Below are positions 45,421 through 56,772 of a DNA stretch of 64,000 nt, piece by piece (positions within the stretch are counted from its first letter, which is position 1; every line of letters starts with the position of its first letter). Made by a program: the position numbers and the translations under genes. Below the pieces are notes generated by a model, which had not been told where the DNA came from, did no database searches, and saw only the letters and a list, made by a program, of their open reading frames with translations. The DNA is from Grammothele lineata (taxonomy: Eukaryota > Basidiomycota > Agaricomycetes > Polyporales > Polyporaceae): contig NDFF03000236.1 in the NCBI GenBank assembly GCA_002150815.3, forward strand, positions 55,149-119,148. Reading direction: 5' to 3'.

Positions 45421-46880
45421 GTAGTCAATAGGAACGTGGAGGAAAGACACCCACCACCCTCCGCCGATCGCCAGGCGCACCAGCCACCCCCTAGGGCGCG
45501 ACCAGCCAAACACCTGCGCCCAGTTCCGCCGGAAGCCGACGTCGTAGATGTGCACATGGCGGTGCGCGTCGCGGACGAGGGAGCGCTGCGCGAAGGAGAG
45601 CTCGTGCTCTTGTGGAGGGACGGAGAGTTTGCGCGTCTCGGGGGTGTCGGGGAGAGGAGGGAGCTGGCGGAGGAGGAGGAAGGGGGAGAGGGTCTCGAGG
45701 GTCGTTTGGTTCGTTCTGGTCGAAACGGGGTGATAGTCAGTGGCGTAAAGCGTGTCTGAGGGTTAGGAATGTGGACTGACGAGACGAGATAGAGATGGAA
45801 GCAGGCGAAAGAGCCGATGACCATGGTGATCACGATGCCGTAGAAAGCTACGAACATGGCGTGTACCGGAGTATGATCATCCTTTAGCCCACAAATTAAG
45901 TACCATCCGGCGCTGGAGCGAAAGTCTGAGTGCACTCACAATCTCGGTTGGGTTGGTGAACGACCAAAAAACCACGGACGTGCACAAGACGGCAACATAT
46001 ACTGAGAGCAAAGTCACACATATCAGGAAGTGCACGAAGGAAGTATGCGTTCTATGACCCTGTCACATCCTCCGGTAAGGCCAAGTTGCAGGCAATCGCA
46101 CTCCGGAAATATGTACTCACGATGCATTTGTGTCCCAACCAAATGCAATGATGATCTGACCCACAGAGCCTTGCATCATCAGCCTGCCGCGCTACGCAAT
46201 GCCCGAAGGACAACGTGCCACGCACCCATCTTCAGCACACACCGCCCGCACGCCCCACAATGGTGTGCGCGTTCTGGCTTCGGTGCTGCGCACTTCTTGC
46301 ACCACTTGCCGGGGCCGTGCGCCTCCTCGCCCTCGGGCGGGGCCAGTAGTGCTTCCAGGAAGCTCTCCTCCCCGTCCTCGCCTGCGCCTGCACCCGCTTC
46401 TCCTCCATGAGTTTTGTCCGTAACTGGGCCAGGATCGCGTGCGAGGACGACGATGAGAGAGGAGAGCGCGAGGAAGGTGAGGGTGTAGATGGCGAAGATG
46501 TGGAGGCCGGCACGGAAGAGCGCGTGGTGCACGCGATAGTGGTATTTGACGAAGATGACGAAGAGAGAAGGGTGCGGCCCGAGGATCATGATGATAGCGA
46601 CTGTGAATGAGGGCCGCGGAGCGAAAACGTCAGAAGGCGTGCCTTGCAGGGTCCGCCTCTGCTAGAGTGGCGTTTAGCAGGGCAAGTGGAGACAGGGAGA
46701 CGTACGACATAGAGGGAGGTAGTGAAACCATCGTTTGCGGGTTATTGGCTCGCCGTTCGCAAGCTCGGGGTCATCGTCGACAGGACCCGGGAGGTGGGGA
46801 GGACTGGGAAGTCGGAGCGATAGAAGGGGGGTAGGATTCGTCGGACTTCGCGACATGACTGCGTTCGAACGATTGACCAA
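45267..46880 (-). CDS. DHHC-type protein S-palmitoyltransferase
   Basis: A membrane enzyme that transfers palmitate to cysteines of target proteins. The start at 46880 gives a polar Pro-rich N-terminus, LPLC joined across an intron to LAIIMILGPHPSLFVIF, and helices around IFAIYTLTFLALSSLIVVL. Next is the DPGP motif (ARDPGPVTD) and the cysteine-rich domain: GKWCKKCAAPKPERAHHC, CGRCVLKM, then across an intron DHHCIWLGHKCIG with the catalytic Cys. After it follow TSFVHFLICVTLLSVYVAVL, FVAFYGIVITMVIGSFACF and a TTxE-like NQTTLETLSPF, another family hallmark. A loop between DPGP and the Cys-rich domain is Gly/Glu-rich and longer than usual. The C-terminal ADEMLARLASDIASADKVL tail is the part duplicated at 44118-44421. 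About 430 residues. Confidence 0.9.
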
Positions 46881-47231
46881 AAGTCAAGAAGGTGTATTGA
46901 AGGGTGGTAAACGAGAGGCTTCAACGCAGAGTGGGATATCCGGCGGGGTGGCGGGGCATGAAGGTCGTCGTCGTGGTCGTCGCTGGGGGCTTGCTCAGGC
47001 TGATCGGGCTCTCAACGGGATCGGGACGGGGAGATCCAGAACTCCCTTGGCGTGGAAAGCGGTGCCGTCGCGTGCGTCTCGCGTGCGCGGAATGCCTCGC
47101 ACATTTTGGCGCCCATTACGCGTTCCAAGCGCGCGTGTCCCTGGCTTGGCCGCACGGTTATCGACTGCCACTCTCCTTCCTCATCCGACAATCCATTCGT
47201 TTCCCTCTTATTCCGCCGGCTGCACACGACC
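46881..47231. other. Divergent promoter region, DHHC gene and CSN1
   Basis: About 350 bases between two start codons. No additional gene seen. Confidence 0.55.
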
Positions 47232-49130
47232 ATGGAGATTGACACGTACGAAGAGGAGGCCGTGCAAAGCTTCTCCCAGTCCAAGATCCCCAAGCGCTCG
47301 TTTGCCCCAGTAGACGATGCGCATCCTTTCGACCTTGAGACGTACATCAGCGGGTACTCAGGTTAGTCTCACGGAAGGCGCATGCTATGAAGTTCTGTGT
47401 AACTCAGAACTACTTGGATATGCAGGGAGGTCGTACATCGATAGACTCATGACCATTATGAACGTATCCCCAACCCTCGCGCCACAAGCCCTTCAACTCG
47501 GGACCAAGGAGGCTCTCAAGGGTCGCGACGCCGCTCTTTACAGGGCCCTATACAACGCATACGACCGTGCCCAGGCTGACATTGGCCGTGATTTGGACGA
47601 GAACTCGGAGAGCAAGCTGCCTGACGCGGCAACAATCGTTCCTATAGATCACAAATGGATAGAGGAGATGAACGCGAAGAACGCGGCGGAGCGGACAAAG
47701 CTCGAGGTCGAGCTCAAGAACTACACACAGAACATGATCAAGGAGAGCATACGGGTACGTCCACTAGTCTGCATTGCTGTATGCGTGCGGCTCAAGAAAG
47801 CTGGTTGGCAGATGGCGCATCGCGACCTGGGAGATTTCTACCGCGCAATCGGAGACCAGGCATCGTCACTCAAACACTACACCAAATCGCGCGAGTACTG
47901 CACAACAAGTCAACACGTGCTAGAGATGTGCATGTCAGTACTGGAGGTATGTTACTATCCCAAACCTTCGACCTGCTATCCGCCATCCACACCGCGGCTT
48001 CGCCGTGTCACTGCATAAACGCTGAGTCCACTGTCCTCCCTGGTGTAGCTTCTTATGGAGCAACGGAGCTACTCGCATATCGGCACGTACGTCTTCAAAG
48101 CAGAAGCTGCTCTCGACTCCGCAACAAGCATGCGGCAACCCACAGGACCGGAGGCCCCCGCAGGCGCAGCGCAAGCAAATAGGGAAAAGCGGTCCGCGGA
48201 GCGTGAGAGGGTGCAGAGTAAGCTTGAGCTCGCCACCGCGATCTCGCAGCTGGGTCAAGGCAACTATGAGAAGGCGGCGCAAACTTTTCTGAAGGTCGGT
48301 CAGACGAAGACCCTGGAGGATTGGTTCGGGAAGGTACGTTTAGTTGGTAGTGCCTGCATGTCAGGTCTCATTCTCTGCATTGTTAGATGATCGCGCCGGG
48401 TGACGTAGCCATCTACACGACACTTTGTGCGCTTGCGACCTTCCAGCGGCAGATGATCCGCTCCCAGATACTCGATAACGATACATTCGGGATGTACATC
48501 GAGCAGGAGCCATACGTCCGAGAACTGATCGAAGCATACACCAATAACCGCTTCAAGACCGTGCTCGAAATCCTCGACCGATACTCCGTACGTCTGTTCC
48601 TATCACTCCTTCGCCCCATACTCACCCATACACGGGCCACAGACGCGCCACTCCAACGACATCCACCTCTCCATCCACGTCACAAATTTGACGAACCTCA
48701 TCCGGAGCAAAGCGCTCGTGCTCTACTTCCAGCCCTTCGCGTCGATACGGCTCGAGCGCATGAGCGACGCGTTCGGCTGGTCCGTCGACGACCTCGAGCG
48801 CCAGGTCGTCTCCCTCATCCAGTCCGGCGAGATCAAGGCGCGCGTCGACCGTCAGAACAAGATCCTCAAGGCGAAGGAGACCGACCAGCGCGCGGCGCTC
48901 TTCGCGAGGGCGATCAAGAACGGGGAGGAGATGCAGGCCGCGAACAGGAAGCTGTTGCTCCGTATGAGGCTGTGAGTGTCTCGGTTCCGTTCTGTGCGCG
49001 AGTAAGAGGGTTGACATGGGGCTGCAGGCAACAAGCGGATCTCGTTGTGAAGCCGCCGAAAGGGCAGGGTGGTTTCCATCACTACACAGGGCCCGCACAC
49101 CCTAGCGAGCTCCTCTCGGGCGATTACTAG
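47232..49130 (+). CDS. CSN1: COP9 signalosome subunit 1
   Basis: Subunit of the COP9 signalosome, which removes Nedd8 from cullins. The protein begins MEIDTYEEEAVQSF and has FDLETYISGYSG, GRSYIDRLMTIM, DAALYRALYNAYDRAQADIG and LEVELKNYTQNMIKESIR, then the RPN7-type helical repeats (MAHRDLGDFYRAIGDQASSL, YCTTSQHVLEMC, YSHIGTYVFKAEAAL, LATAISQLGQGNYEKAAQTF). The PCI domain follows: VAIYTTLCALATFQRQMI, YVRELIEAYTNNRFKTVLE, NLIRSKALVLYFQPFASI, RMSDAFGWSVDDLERQVVS and a GEIKARVDRQNKIL winged-helix strand. The order and spacing are those of CSN1 rather than proteasomal Rpn7. The last exon encodes QADLVVKPPKGQGG and ends at 49130. All exons are open; about 480 residues. Confidence 0.92.
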
Positions 49131-49706
49131 GATATTAGCCCACTTGTGCTCCTGCGAGAATGCTTTGCAGCTTCGGAGTTTTCACTGTTCGTGAACCGAC
49201 AATGTACAGTACCATCTTGTCAACCGCAATGCCGTTGTATGTACTATCCTTGACTTGAACATCGCCACGACGACGGCTATCGCTCCGGAGTGGGTGCGAT
49301 TAGTCTGGCTCTGTCATTCTTTTGCAATCAACTACCGTCGGCAGCGATGCCAAACTGGAAGGGTCCGTCACGTTCGCCTTTAGAGCCTAGATTCAGGTTT
49401 CAGACTCCGATTCAATGCTACATGACATCTGAAGTTTGAAGACCTCCTTTCATCCTCCACAGTCGACTTCCATCTTCCTCGGTCGCATTCTAACCACGAA
49501 TCACTGGTGCCACCGATCGCCATATGCATGATGTAGCAACTGCCAGACTTCCACCGCGTTCGCACCTCGTGACAGACGCCCTATCGTGCTTCCACCACGC
49601 ATGGTAGAGACCCATTCCGTCAGGCAGTCAACGCTACTGCGTCGCTCCGTTTCAGTACCGTAGAGTCGTGCGTTGGCTGTACTATCGTATTCCGCTGCCG
49701 TCTCTC
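49131..49706. other. Intergenic region upstream of HET gene
   Basis: About 575 bases. No gene recognised; a 61-codon minus-strand ORF near 49.4-49.56 kb has no features. Confidence 0.5.
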
Positions 49707-52088
49707 ATGGGCTCTATTTTTTCGTTTCTTCGTTACGTCGTCTCTAGAGCACCCCACTGGCTAGTAAAACGTCGAAGTACAGCGGAGAAGAGACCCTCCC
49801 AGATGGATGAAAGGAGTCAACCCCCTCTCAGCTCGACGGAACGGCCGAGCATGGCCCGTCGGGGTACGGAGATATTCTCGAGGAAGGGTCACCATAGTGG
49901 GTATGTTTACAATGGCTTGTAAGTGGCCGAATTTGAACGACCTGATTTACCGTCTACCAGCGAGAGTTCAATCAGGCGGTCTTCGTCCATCTGCCAGTCA
50001 TGCTGGGAAGGCGTATTCTCTGCAAGTCTTGGATTAGTATCACACCCACTAATTCGAACGGGCACCGACGAGCGGCCGAGCGGTGGATATTCTTACAGCT
50101 CCACGTGGACAGACATGCAGTCTCGGGCCGCCACGGGTTGTCGGTGGTGTCGATTTATTGTCGCAATGAAAGCGGAAGACCATTCAAGTACTGACAAACA
50201 ATTCAACGTCATCGTGGGCATTCGACCTGAAAATGGATATCTAGGGTCTCCAAAGGACACACAGGTTCTCTGCATTTTTATCGATAACCATCCAAGCTTC
50301 GAGGGGTTTCTGTATGCCGATGCAAGTAAGCGATTTACGCTCATCTTAAGCGTTCTGGCGCTGAGCAGAATCCGTTACATAGATGATCCGGCTGCCGAGC
50401 ACATTGTTGCCCGCAGCCGCATAACGGACGTAGGGTCTTCTCGTTCTCTAGCCCTTGCTAGGAAACAGCTTGAGAATTGTATTCACTCCCATGAGGATTG
50501 CTTGCCTCTAGTTCAAGTTTCCCCTGCCCCTCTCTTGCCCACTCGCTTGGTCGATTGTACCAATGCTGATCGTCCTCGTCTGGCGACGACAAGGGGTCTT
50601 CGAGGCTCCTATGCCGCGCTAAGCTATGTCTGGGGAGAGGCCCAGCCGCACAGAACAGTCAAGTCGAAGATCGATGCCTACGCCGACATCATCGATCCCG
50701 CGCATCTCCCTCAGACCATTCTCGACGCAATCCATACGACCAAAGCGCTTGGCCTCCAATACCTCTGGGCAGATTCGCTATGCATCATTCAAGACTCGGA
50801 GGAAGACAAGCTACGCGAGCTTGCGCGCATGGGCCGTATATATCGCGACGCATACGTGACGATCATCGCTGCTAGCGCACCACGCGTCGGTGCAGGATTC
50901 CTGGAAGCACGACCAGCGGTCCCTCCTACCGATTTCATGCCAGATATCGACATTCCCTTCATCTTCCCCCGGTCCAGTGACTTGGATGGTACGCACGACT
51001 GCTCGGATACGCGTATGGGCACAATCCACATATCCCCCATCTCGACTTACGCCGAGTCAGAAACGTTCGACCATTGGTGGGACTACTTCCCAGAGACGGA
51101 GCCGGTGCACGCGCGGGCCTGGTGCATGCAAGAATACGCCATGTCTCCTCGCTCGCTCGTGTTCGCGTCACATACGGTTCAGTTCCACTGCCGGACGGGC
51201 GGCGTCCAAAACGTGGGCGGGTCTTACAACGACCACCCCGACCGAAACAACCTCCTTCCAGAGGCTTTCTTCATACAAGAGGCCCCGCCAACAATCGTGC
51301 ACCAGTCCCCTGAGTGGAAGCCTGTCCGATTAGCGTGGCATGAGGCTGTGGAAGACTATACGCGGCGCTCCCTCACCCAGTCGTCAGACAAGCTCGTCGC
51401 CTTCGGAGGCATCGCGGAGGCGTTTCATGGTGTGTTGGGCGGAGACTACCTCGCTGGGCTCTGGCGCGACTCGCTACTCGGTGACTTGCTGTGGCAAAAG
51501 TATGCCGAAATGGCGCCCCCGGCGCGACCGAAAGATTACCGCGCGCCGTCGTGGTCATGGGCAGCTGTTGACGGGCTCGTCGGACCCGGCAGGTTTGATG
51601 GCGCGTTTCGTGCAGGACAGCCGGTGGCGAAGGTTGTCCGATGTGAGGTCGACCTCAAGTACCCGGAGCTCCCATTTGGAGAAGTCACGAGCGGCGTACT
51701 TGTCCTCCGGGCTCCGTTTATACGATGTGTATGGCATACTCAGACCGACTCTGCTCGCTTATATCGGATCTGCGAGCCAACTGCGGAAATCCGTCAGGTC
51801 CAGTCGTTCGACAAGGAAGAAGAGAAGAACTCACATGTGGAATGCATTGGGACTGGCTATATTGACAGTTCGGATGACAAAAACGTACACGACGTTTGGG
51901 CAGTTCCTATACATCGGAACGCGGATGAAGTTGAAGGTATAATTGTTGTGCGGGAGGCCAGAATGTACCTTGAAGACGATTGCGATATGGACAAGTACCG
52001 TAGGGTTGGGTACTTTGATTCGCGGAGTATGACAGCGTCTGCGCGATGGTTAGATGCAGCAGAGGTTGTAGAGATTGAAATCATGTAG
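49707..52088 (+). CDS. HET-domain (heterokaryon incompatibility-type) protein
   Basis: A HET-domain protein of the kind linked to non-self recognition and programmed cell death in filamentous fungi. HET block 1 is YAALSYVWGEAQ, block 2 is LGLQYLWADSLCIIQDSEED, and block 3 is MGRIYRDAYVTIIAAS. A downstream AWCMQEYAMSPRSLVF is the fourth usual motif. The long 3' exon is open from 49923 to 52088 but has no ATG at its start. The likely start is the ATG at 49707 with a 42-nt intron at 49919-49960, which joins in phase (780 codons including stop). That intron is shorter than normal. N-terminal CQSC and CRWCRFIV resemble the CxxC preceding many basidiomycete HET domains. No NACHT, ankyrin or WD part is present. 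Confidence 0.85.
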
Positions 52089-52232
52089 TCATAGCGCGGA
52101 GTCGAAACTGGAGTGGCAAGTGTAGCCGCCCAGCGCGGTTCCGCGCGGACGGCTGAACCCAAGCTGAACCCTGCCTTCACCCCTCATTTGCATCAGTATC
52201 CTACCAAATCCAATCCTCTCTTTTGTCTCGAC

Positions 52233-53107
52233 ATGCCACCTACAAAGATGCCATGGGAGATGGTGACCGACGAAACGGCCCGTCGCTTCGCTAACAACCT
52301 CGGTCTCACAGCATTCACCTCCTCGGCCACTACTCCTCAAATCATCAAGATCCTGAAGAGAGTAGAGACGGACGGGCGTGCGTACATACTCAAACACCAA
52401 CACTCATAGATCTTTCCTTGACTAAACTGTTCTTTCCCATCCCAGTGGACGCAGTCAGACAAGATCTCGAGTCTCAAGATCTCGAGTCGTACTCGGAGCT
52501 CGAGTACACCGGACCTATACCGTCGGGCCGCACCCACCTCCGACCCGTTGTCGAGCTTCCATCGAGAGCACGACAGCCTCGAGCTGGACCAAGTCGTATT
52601 CTGCCAAGCTCTAATTCGAGTACGTCTGCCACCCCGAGTTCGAGTGCGCCGTCAGTCCCGGTTTCGCGAGTTGGCCCACAGCGAAGACGACGTGTTACTA
52701 TCTCGTCGACAGCGTCAAGCAGCGCAAGTCAGAACACGTCTTCCGCACCACGCGCCGTCCAGAACGCGATGCAACCGCGCGATTCGAGTTCACACATCCC
52801 TCCCCCTAGTTATGCTATCATCTATGAGCAGCACCACAACATCAGCACGCCATCGAAAGACCCTATTCCCCTTATGCACCCCGAACAGCGTTTCGACGGC
52901 GTTTACATCACCTCGAAGCCACCTCCAGAGGACATCGACACTGAAGAGAGCACGGATATCGAGGAGGATACCAGAAGAAAGAAAGCGATGGCATCAGGGG
53001 GCAGGCCTTGGAAACCAGAGACGTTTGACGCGGTTGTGGTGACGAGTACGGCACGATCTGTGCAGGAGAAATGGAAACGGGACGAAGTCATGGATATGGA
53101 CGAATAA
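52233..53107 (+). CDS. Disordered protein of unknown function
   Basis: Two exons. Exon 1 begins MPPTKMPWEMVTDETARRF and ends at an intron after VETDG with a GTGCGT donor. Exon 2 opens with LDAVRQDLESQDLESYSELE, which contains an exact short repeat in the DNA (GATCTCGAGTC twice). The rest is Ser/Pro/Arg-rich, with GPQRRRRVTIS and a long SSTASSSASQNTSS stretch, then an acidic DIDTEESTDIEEDTR segment and a Lys-rich C-terminus ending KRDEVMDMDE. No domain is recognised. Both strand context and splicing in phase support a real gene. It lies directly downstream of the HET gene on the same strand and convergent to the first PAH-like gene. Confidence 0.65.
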
Positions 53108-53404
53108 GATGGGGTACCTGAGGTGCGTCTTGTCATATAGGCTGCAGGGGCGACTCTCAATCTTCGCCTCCGCTTCTCACCAATTCCACAGTTCTAGTAC
53201 GCAGCCTTTGGACATTGATTAACCTATACCTGCATCGTATGATACCTGGACTCCTGGAATACTGCACAGTCATGACGCTACCCCACTTCCGCCAGCCCCA
53301 TTGCTACAAACTACTCGGAATCTCTCTTGAACAACGTCGCTGAATGCCCGCAATGCAATGGATCATCCTCGTATCCTCCTGGCCTCTGGAATTGCTCTGT
53401 CGTC

Positions 53405-54306
53405 TCAAAGACCCAACTGGGCAGCCCGTATCTTGATCATCCGATCCATTGAAGGCCACTTCTTCTCTGGCATCAGGTTCCTCAGCTCGCGTTGAAGGAG
53501 AACGTCGTCGTTCAAGACGTCCATAACGTTGAACGTGATGTACTTTTCTTCAAAGCAGTTCCCTGAGATCCGCGCCGCCACCCAGGACTCACTCAGGATC
53601 TCACCGCAAGGCTCGCTTTTACCCGTCGCGGCGGACGTGGCGGGTTTGAACGCTGCCAGCAGCCTGTCATACTTGTCCGGGGCATGCACGTAGTAGTTCT
53701 TCGCCGTCTGCAGGAACATCCCCGCAGGCGTACTCTTCCAATCGCCTCCATCGCTAGCATACGGCTTCGCAGTGGTTGGATCTTCTTCACGCGTTGTCGG
53801 CCCACTTGGCGAGGTGACGGCCATCTCTGGTATACAGAATCGCGACACGGCTTCCTCGGGTAAGTGAAGCTGGTGATTCAGAGGCAAGAACTCGTTGAAC
53901 TCGAGAACCAAAGACGGCGGGCATCCCCGGAGCAGGACGGAGGCACGCGTCACTAACTCTGACATTTCCATCCTGTTCGTCGTTCCACGTGGTCAGGGAT
54001 ATGATAACGCTCATACACGTACATTTGTAGACATGCTTACTGCTGGTGGTGGGATGCCTTCAAAGCGTGGAGCAGCTGCTGGAAAAGCTCGGGCGGTAGT
54101 TGAGACCTGGCCCTGTTCAAGAAGTTTTCCGCATCGCTCCTGGTCTTTGGTTTGATCATTGACGCGTCCTCGGATTCACCTTGGACACGGACAACATCCG
54201 GAACAGACATGGTTGGCGGAAGCTGTTGGTTCTGGCGGTTCTTGGTCCACTCAGCGGCTCGAAGCCTAGGAGGCAGCATTGGGTTTTCAGAGACGGTGGC
54301 GGGCAT
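53405..54306 (-). CDS. Small protein with a PAH-like (SIN3-type) domain
   Basis: Two exons join after HHQ (ca|g) to MEMSELV. The junction creates a segment that resembles one paired amphipathic helix: DAENFLNRARSQLP (helix A), FQQLLHALKASHHQQ (helix B), MSELVTRASVLLRG (helix C), then CPPSLVLEFNEFLP, very close to the SIN3 signature HPxLIxGFNxFLP. The C-terminal part has GMFLQTAKNYYVHAPDKYDR, which looks like the start of a second similar helix bundle, and FEEKYITFNVMDVLNDDVLL. There is no histone deacetylase interaction region, so it is not SIN3 itself. It could bind SIN3-type partners or be an unrelated protein using the same fold. About 277 residues, start at 54306. Confidence 0.68.
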
Positions 54307-54947
54307 GGTGAGCTGGACTTGTGGTAAGGGAATCGCGCTGGTCAGCGGTCTATATGGCACATGGTCTATATAGTAGGCACCAGACAATCGTGCTCTGACC
54401 TGATGGCTTGTTTGACAGGCGGGATATGTGTGTGGACAAGGAGCGACGAGCGCCACAATGGAAAATGGGGAAGTGGATTTGGCGGCGATTTGTAGTCATT
54501 TGTATTGTAGCACCAATACCTATCGCTTTGATCACGCGATTCGTGCTTGGGCCTTGTAGCCTCTAGACAGATCTCGAAGATGCGCACCTAGAAGCAGGCT
54601 TCTCGAAGACGTTATTGTCAGGCCCGTGGGTCTGCAACGTGTACGTACGAGACAAGATGACGCGTTTGTTCCGAATACATATGCTTGTTCAAAGAACTGC
54701 GCTGCGGCAGACAGGCAACATGAGATAAAATGTCAACGTCGCCTTCCAGAGATAGTATAGTAGATGGATTAAATTGCTTCTTAGTGTATGCGCGTAACCA
54801 TGCGGCCGAGAACCATGCTAAAATACAACGATAGCGATAGCGATATCTGTGGCAAGGCTTCTAGTGCTACATGCGAATCCTGATTGTCCCTGAATGCCCA
54901 GCAGTATGCTTGACATGCCGTGAGCGAGTGGTCTTAGCCACGGTACG
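54307..54947. other. Intergenic region between the two PAH-like genes
   Basis: About 640 bases, AT-richer than the flanks. No gene recognised. Confidence 0.5.
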
Positions 54948-55577
54948 TCACTCGCTGAACTTCGCCTTTCGCATGAGCAACGAGAGGTGATCTTCGTCCG
55001 ACCTAGTCTGCGCATCTGCGCGAGCGTTCGCCGAACCGTCGGGGAGTTCGTCGATCGTCGGGTCGATGATATGGGTATTTGTGCCGTCCGGTGCTATGAC
55101 CATGATTTGTGGAACCGATACGGCATCCGCGTCTGCGTCTGCATCCGCGTCCTCGTCCTCCGAGTCGCTTTCTGCAGACATATCCCAGTATGACTGCCGC
55201 AGAGCGTAGACCATGGCAATAAGGCGCTCTACGATGCGAGGATCGTAGTCGCGGAAGAGGTCGGCGACGGACCTCGCCATGATGTCGCTTGGGAGCCTGA
55301 AAAACACAAGGGATATAAGCACTCGTTGTGGTCGAGCTATGCGTAGAGTGTGTACGTACCGTCCTGCTTGATAGTGGAACGCGACCTGCTCAAGATATGC
55401 CCAGCGTTCTGGAGCATGTGTTCTGAGCATATCGGCAATATATACGTCGCTGATACCCTTGATGCAGACGTTCGAGCTAGTGCCCGAGTGAGAAGTCGAG
55501 GAATGTTGCGCCGGCTTGTAGTGCTGATAGTGCGACAAGCGGAAGTCGACGACAGGGGGGAGGTTCAAGTGCGGCAT
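54948..55577 (-). CDS. Small acidic protein with PAH-like helices
   Basis: The reading frame is open from 55577 to the stop at 54948, but a 64-base in-gene segment with GTACGT donor and TTTTCAG acceptor is probably an intron. Splicing gives FHYQAGR joined to LPSDIMARSVADLF. The spliced middle, ISDVYIADMLRTHAPERWAY and LEQVAFHYQAGRLPSDIMAR then SVADLFRDYDPRIVERLIAM, follows the PAH pattern of helix, P-x2-W/Y-x2-L/F-helix, helix ending in LF, then xxPxxVxxL. The C-terminal third is acidic (SESDSEDEDADADADADAD). It resembles the neighbouring gene at 53405-54306 in this pattern, not in overall sequence. Function unknown. Confidence 0.55.
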   Translation of the reverse strand: MPHLNLPPVVDFRLSHYQHYKPAQHSSTSHSGTSSNVCIKGISDVYIADMLRTHAPERWAYLEQVAFHYQAGRYVHTLRIARPQRVLISLVFFRLPSDIMARSVADLFRDYDPRIVERLIAMVYALRQSYWDMSAESDSEDEDADADADADAVSVPQIMVIAPDGTNTHIIDPTIDELPDGSANARADAQTRSDEDHLSLLMRKAKFSE

Positions 55578-56772
55578 AGTTTATACTGCCAATGCAAAAA
55601 ACACTTAGGAAATACTTGGGATACTACACTGAAATATAACCTACCTGCGATGTAAGATCTTAGGGTACTTCGGGTGGCGCAAATGATCTTGGTTGATGGA
55701 TGGGGGGATGGCTCTCTTTTCGTTAGCTCTTTATACTGTTCCGAGAGTACACGCGTACAACGCCCGCCTTGTGGCTCGGGCACAGGTGGCACAAGGACTC
55801 CGGTGCATTTTCAGTGTTGCGCTGTAACACAGAGTCGCCCCACAGCACGGAAGAAGTACGTGGCGGGATTTACTTGCCCTTGTAGCTGTGTTGCTTGACG
55901 ACGTGACTCGCCGCTCAATTGAAGACGCCCATTGTCCGGATTTGGCGTACATTCAAAAAACTTGTGTTGTCCGCCGCAGACAACATCGGACTGCTACGCG
56001 GGGACTTCACGATGCGACTTGTGCTTGTCTTAGGAGTGCAGCGCCTCCATTTGACCTACTTGGCGGCGAGGAGTTAGCGCCACATAGCCCAGCCATCACT
56101 GCCTGAAATCCAGTGACTCGCACTGTCGGCGACTCGGAAAGGATGGCTGTGCACGGCCTTCAACATTTTCCTTGCGAAGAAATGCCAACCAAACGGCATT
56201 TCAAGAGCAGCGGGTATAGATATGGGCCACAATACTTGTGTCAACTGAATGTGGATTTGGGGCAGTGTTGAACGAGGCTCTGAATCAACTAGTACCTGAC
56301 GGAGCGTATGCGTAACTTGGAGCTCGGAGAGCCTGCGGCAAGGGCGTTTGCGTGCGCCTATGGATTGAATTAGTCAGCACAAATTTGATCTCCGACATAA
56401 TTCGAATCCGAGTTCAATGTGCGTTCACGCGAGCTCTTCCACCTGTTCCTCTTCGACAGCATCCACGTCGTCGTTCGTCAAATCGAGCTCTTTGAATCTT
56501 GCAGTGAAGTACGTACTGATAATGCAGTGCAATTGCCTTTGCGGAAAACCGGAACGCCTTTCGAATACCTCCGTACCCTTCTCCTCTCTACAACATAAAC
56601 ACCCCGGCCCGTTTGCCTCGTGATCCACCTTCGCGTCCACCTGACGGGCTCGCGAGGGCACCTTTGCAAAACTCACGGCATGCATGACATACCCTCGTAG
56701 ACGACTTATAAGAGAGGCGGTCAGCGTGGTAGATGGCGGCGAGATTGACCGCTTCCGTAACCGCCGCCAGTA
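55578..56772. other. Intergenic region upstream of GH28 gene
   Basis: About 1.2 kb. A 119-codon minus-strand ORF (56425-56784) ends in an acidic tail and might be coding, but it overlaps the GH28 start and shows no family. Otherwise nothing is seen. Confidence 0.45.
56707..56712 (+). promoter_or_regulatory. TATA-like box of GH28 gene
   Basis: TATAAG about 60 bases upstream of the GH28 start codon. Confidence 0.5.

Noticed and set aside
49923..52088. HET protein starting at GTG 49923
   Set aside because: The codon only follows a stop; nuclear genes rarely start at GTG, and an in-phase upstream ATG exon exists.
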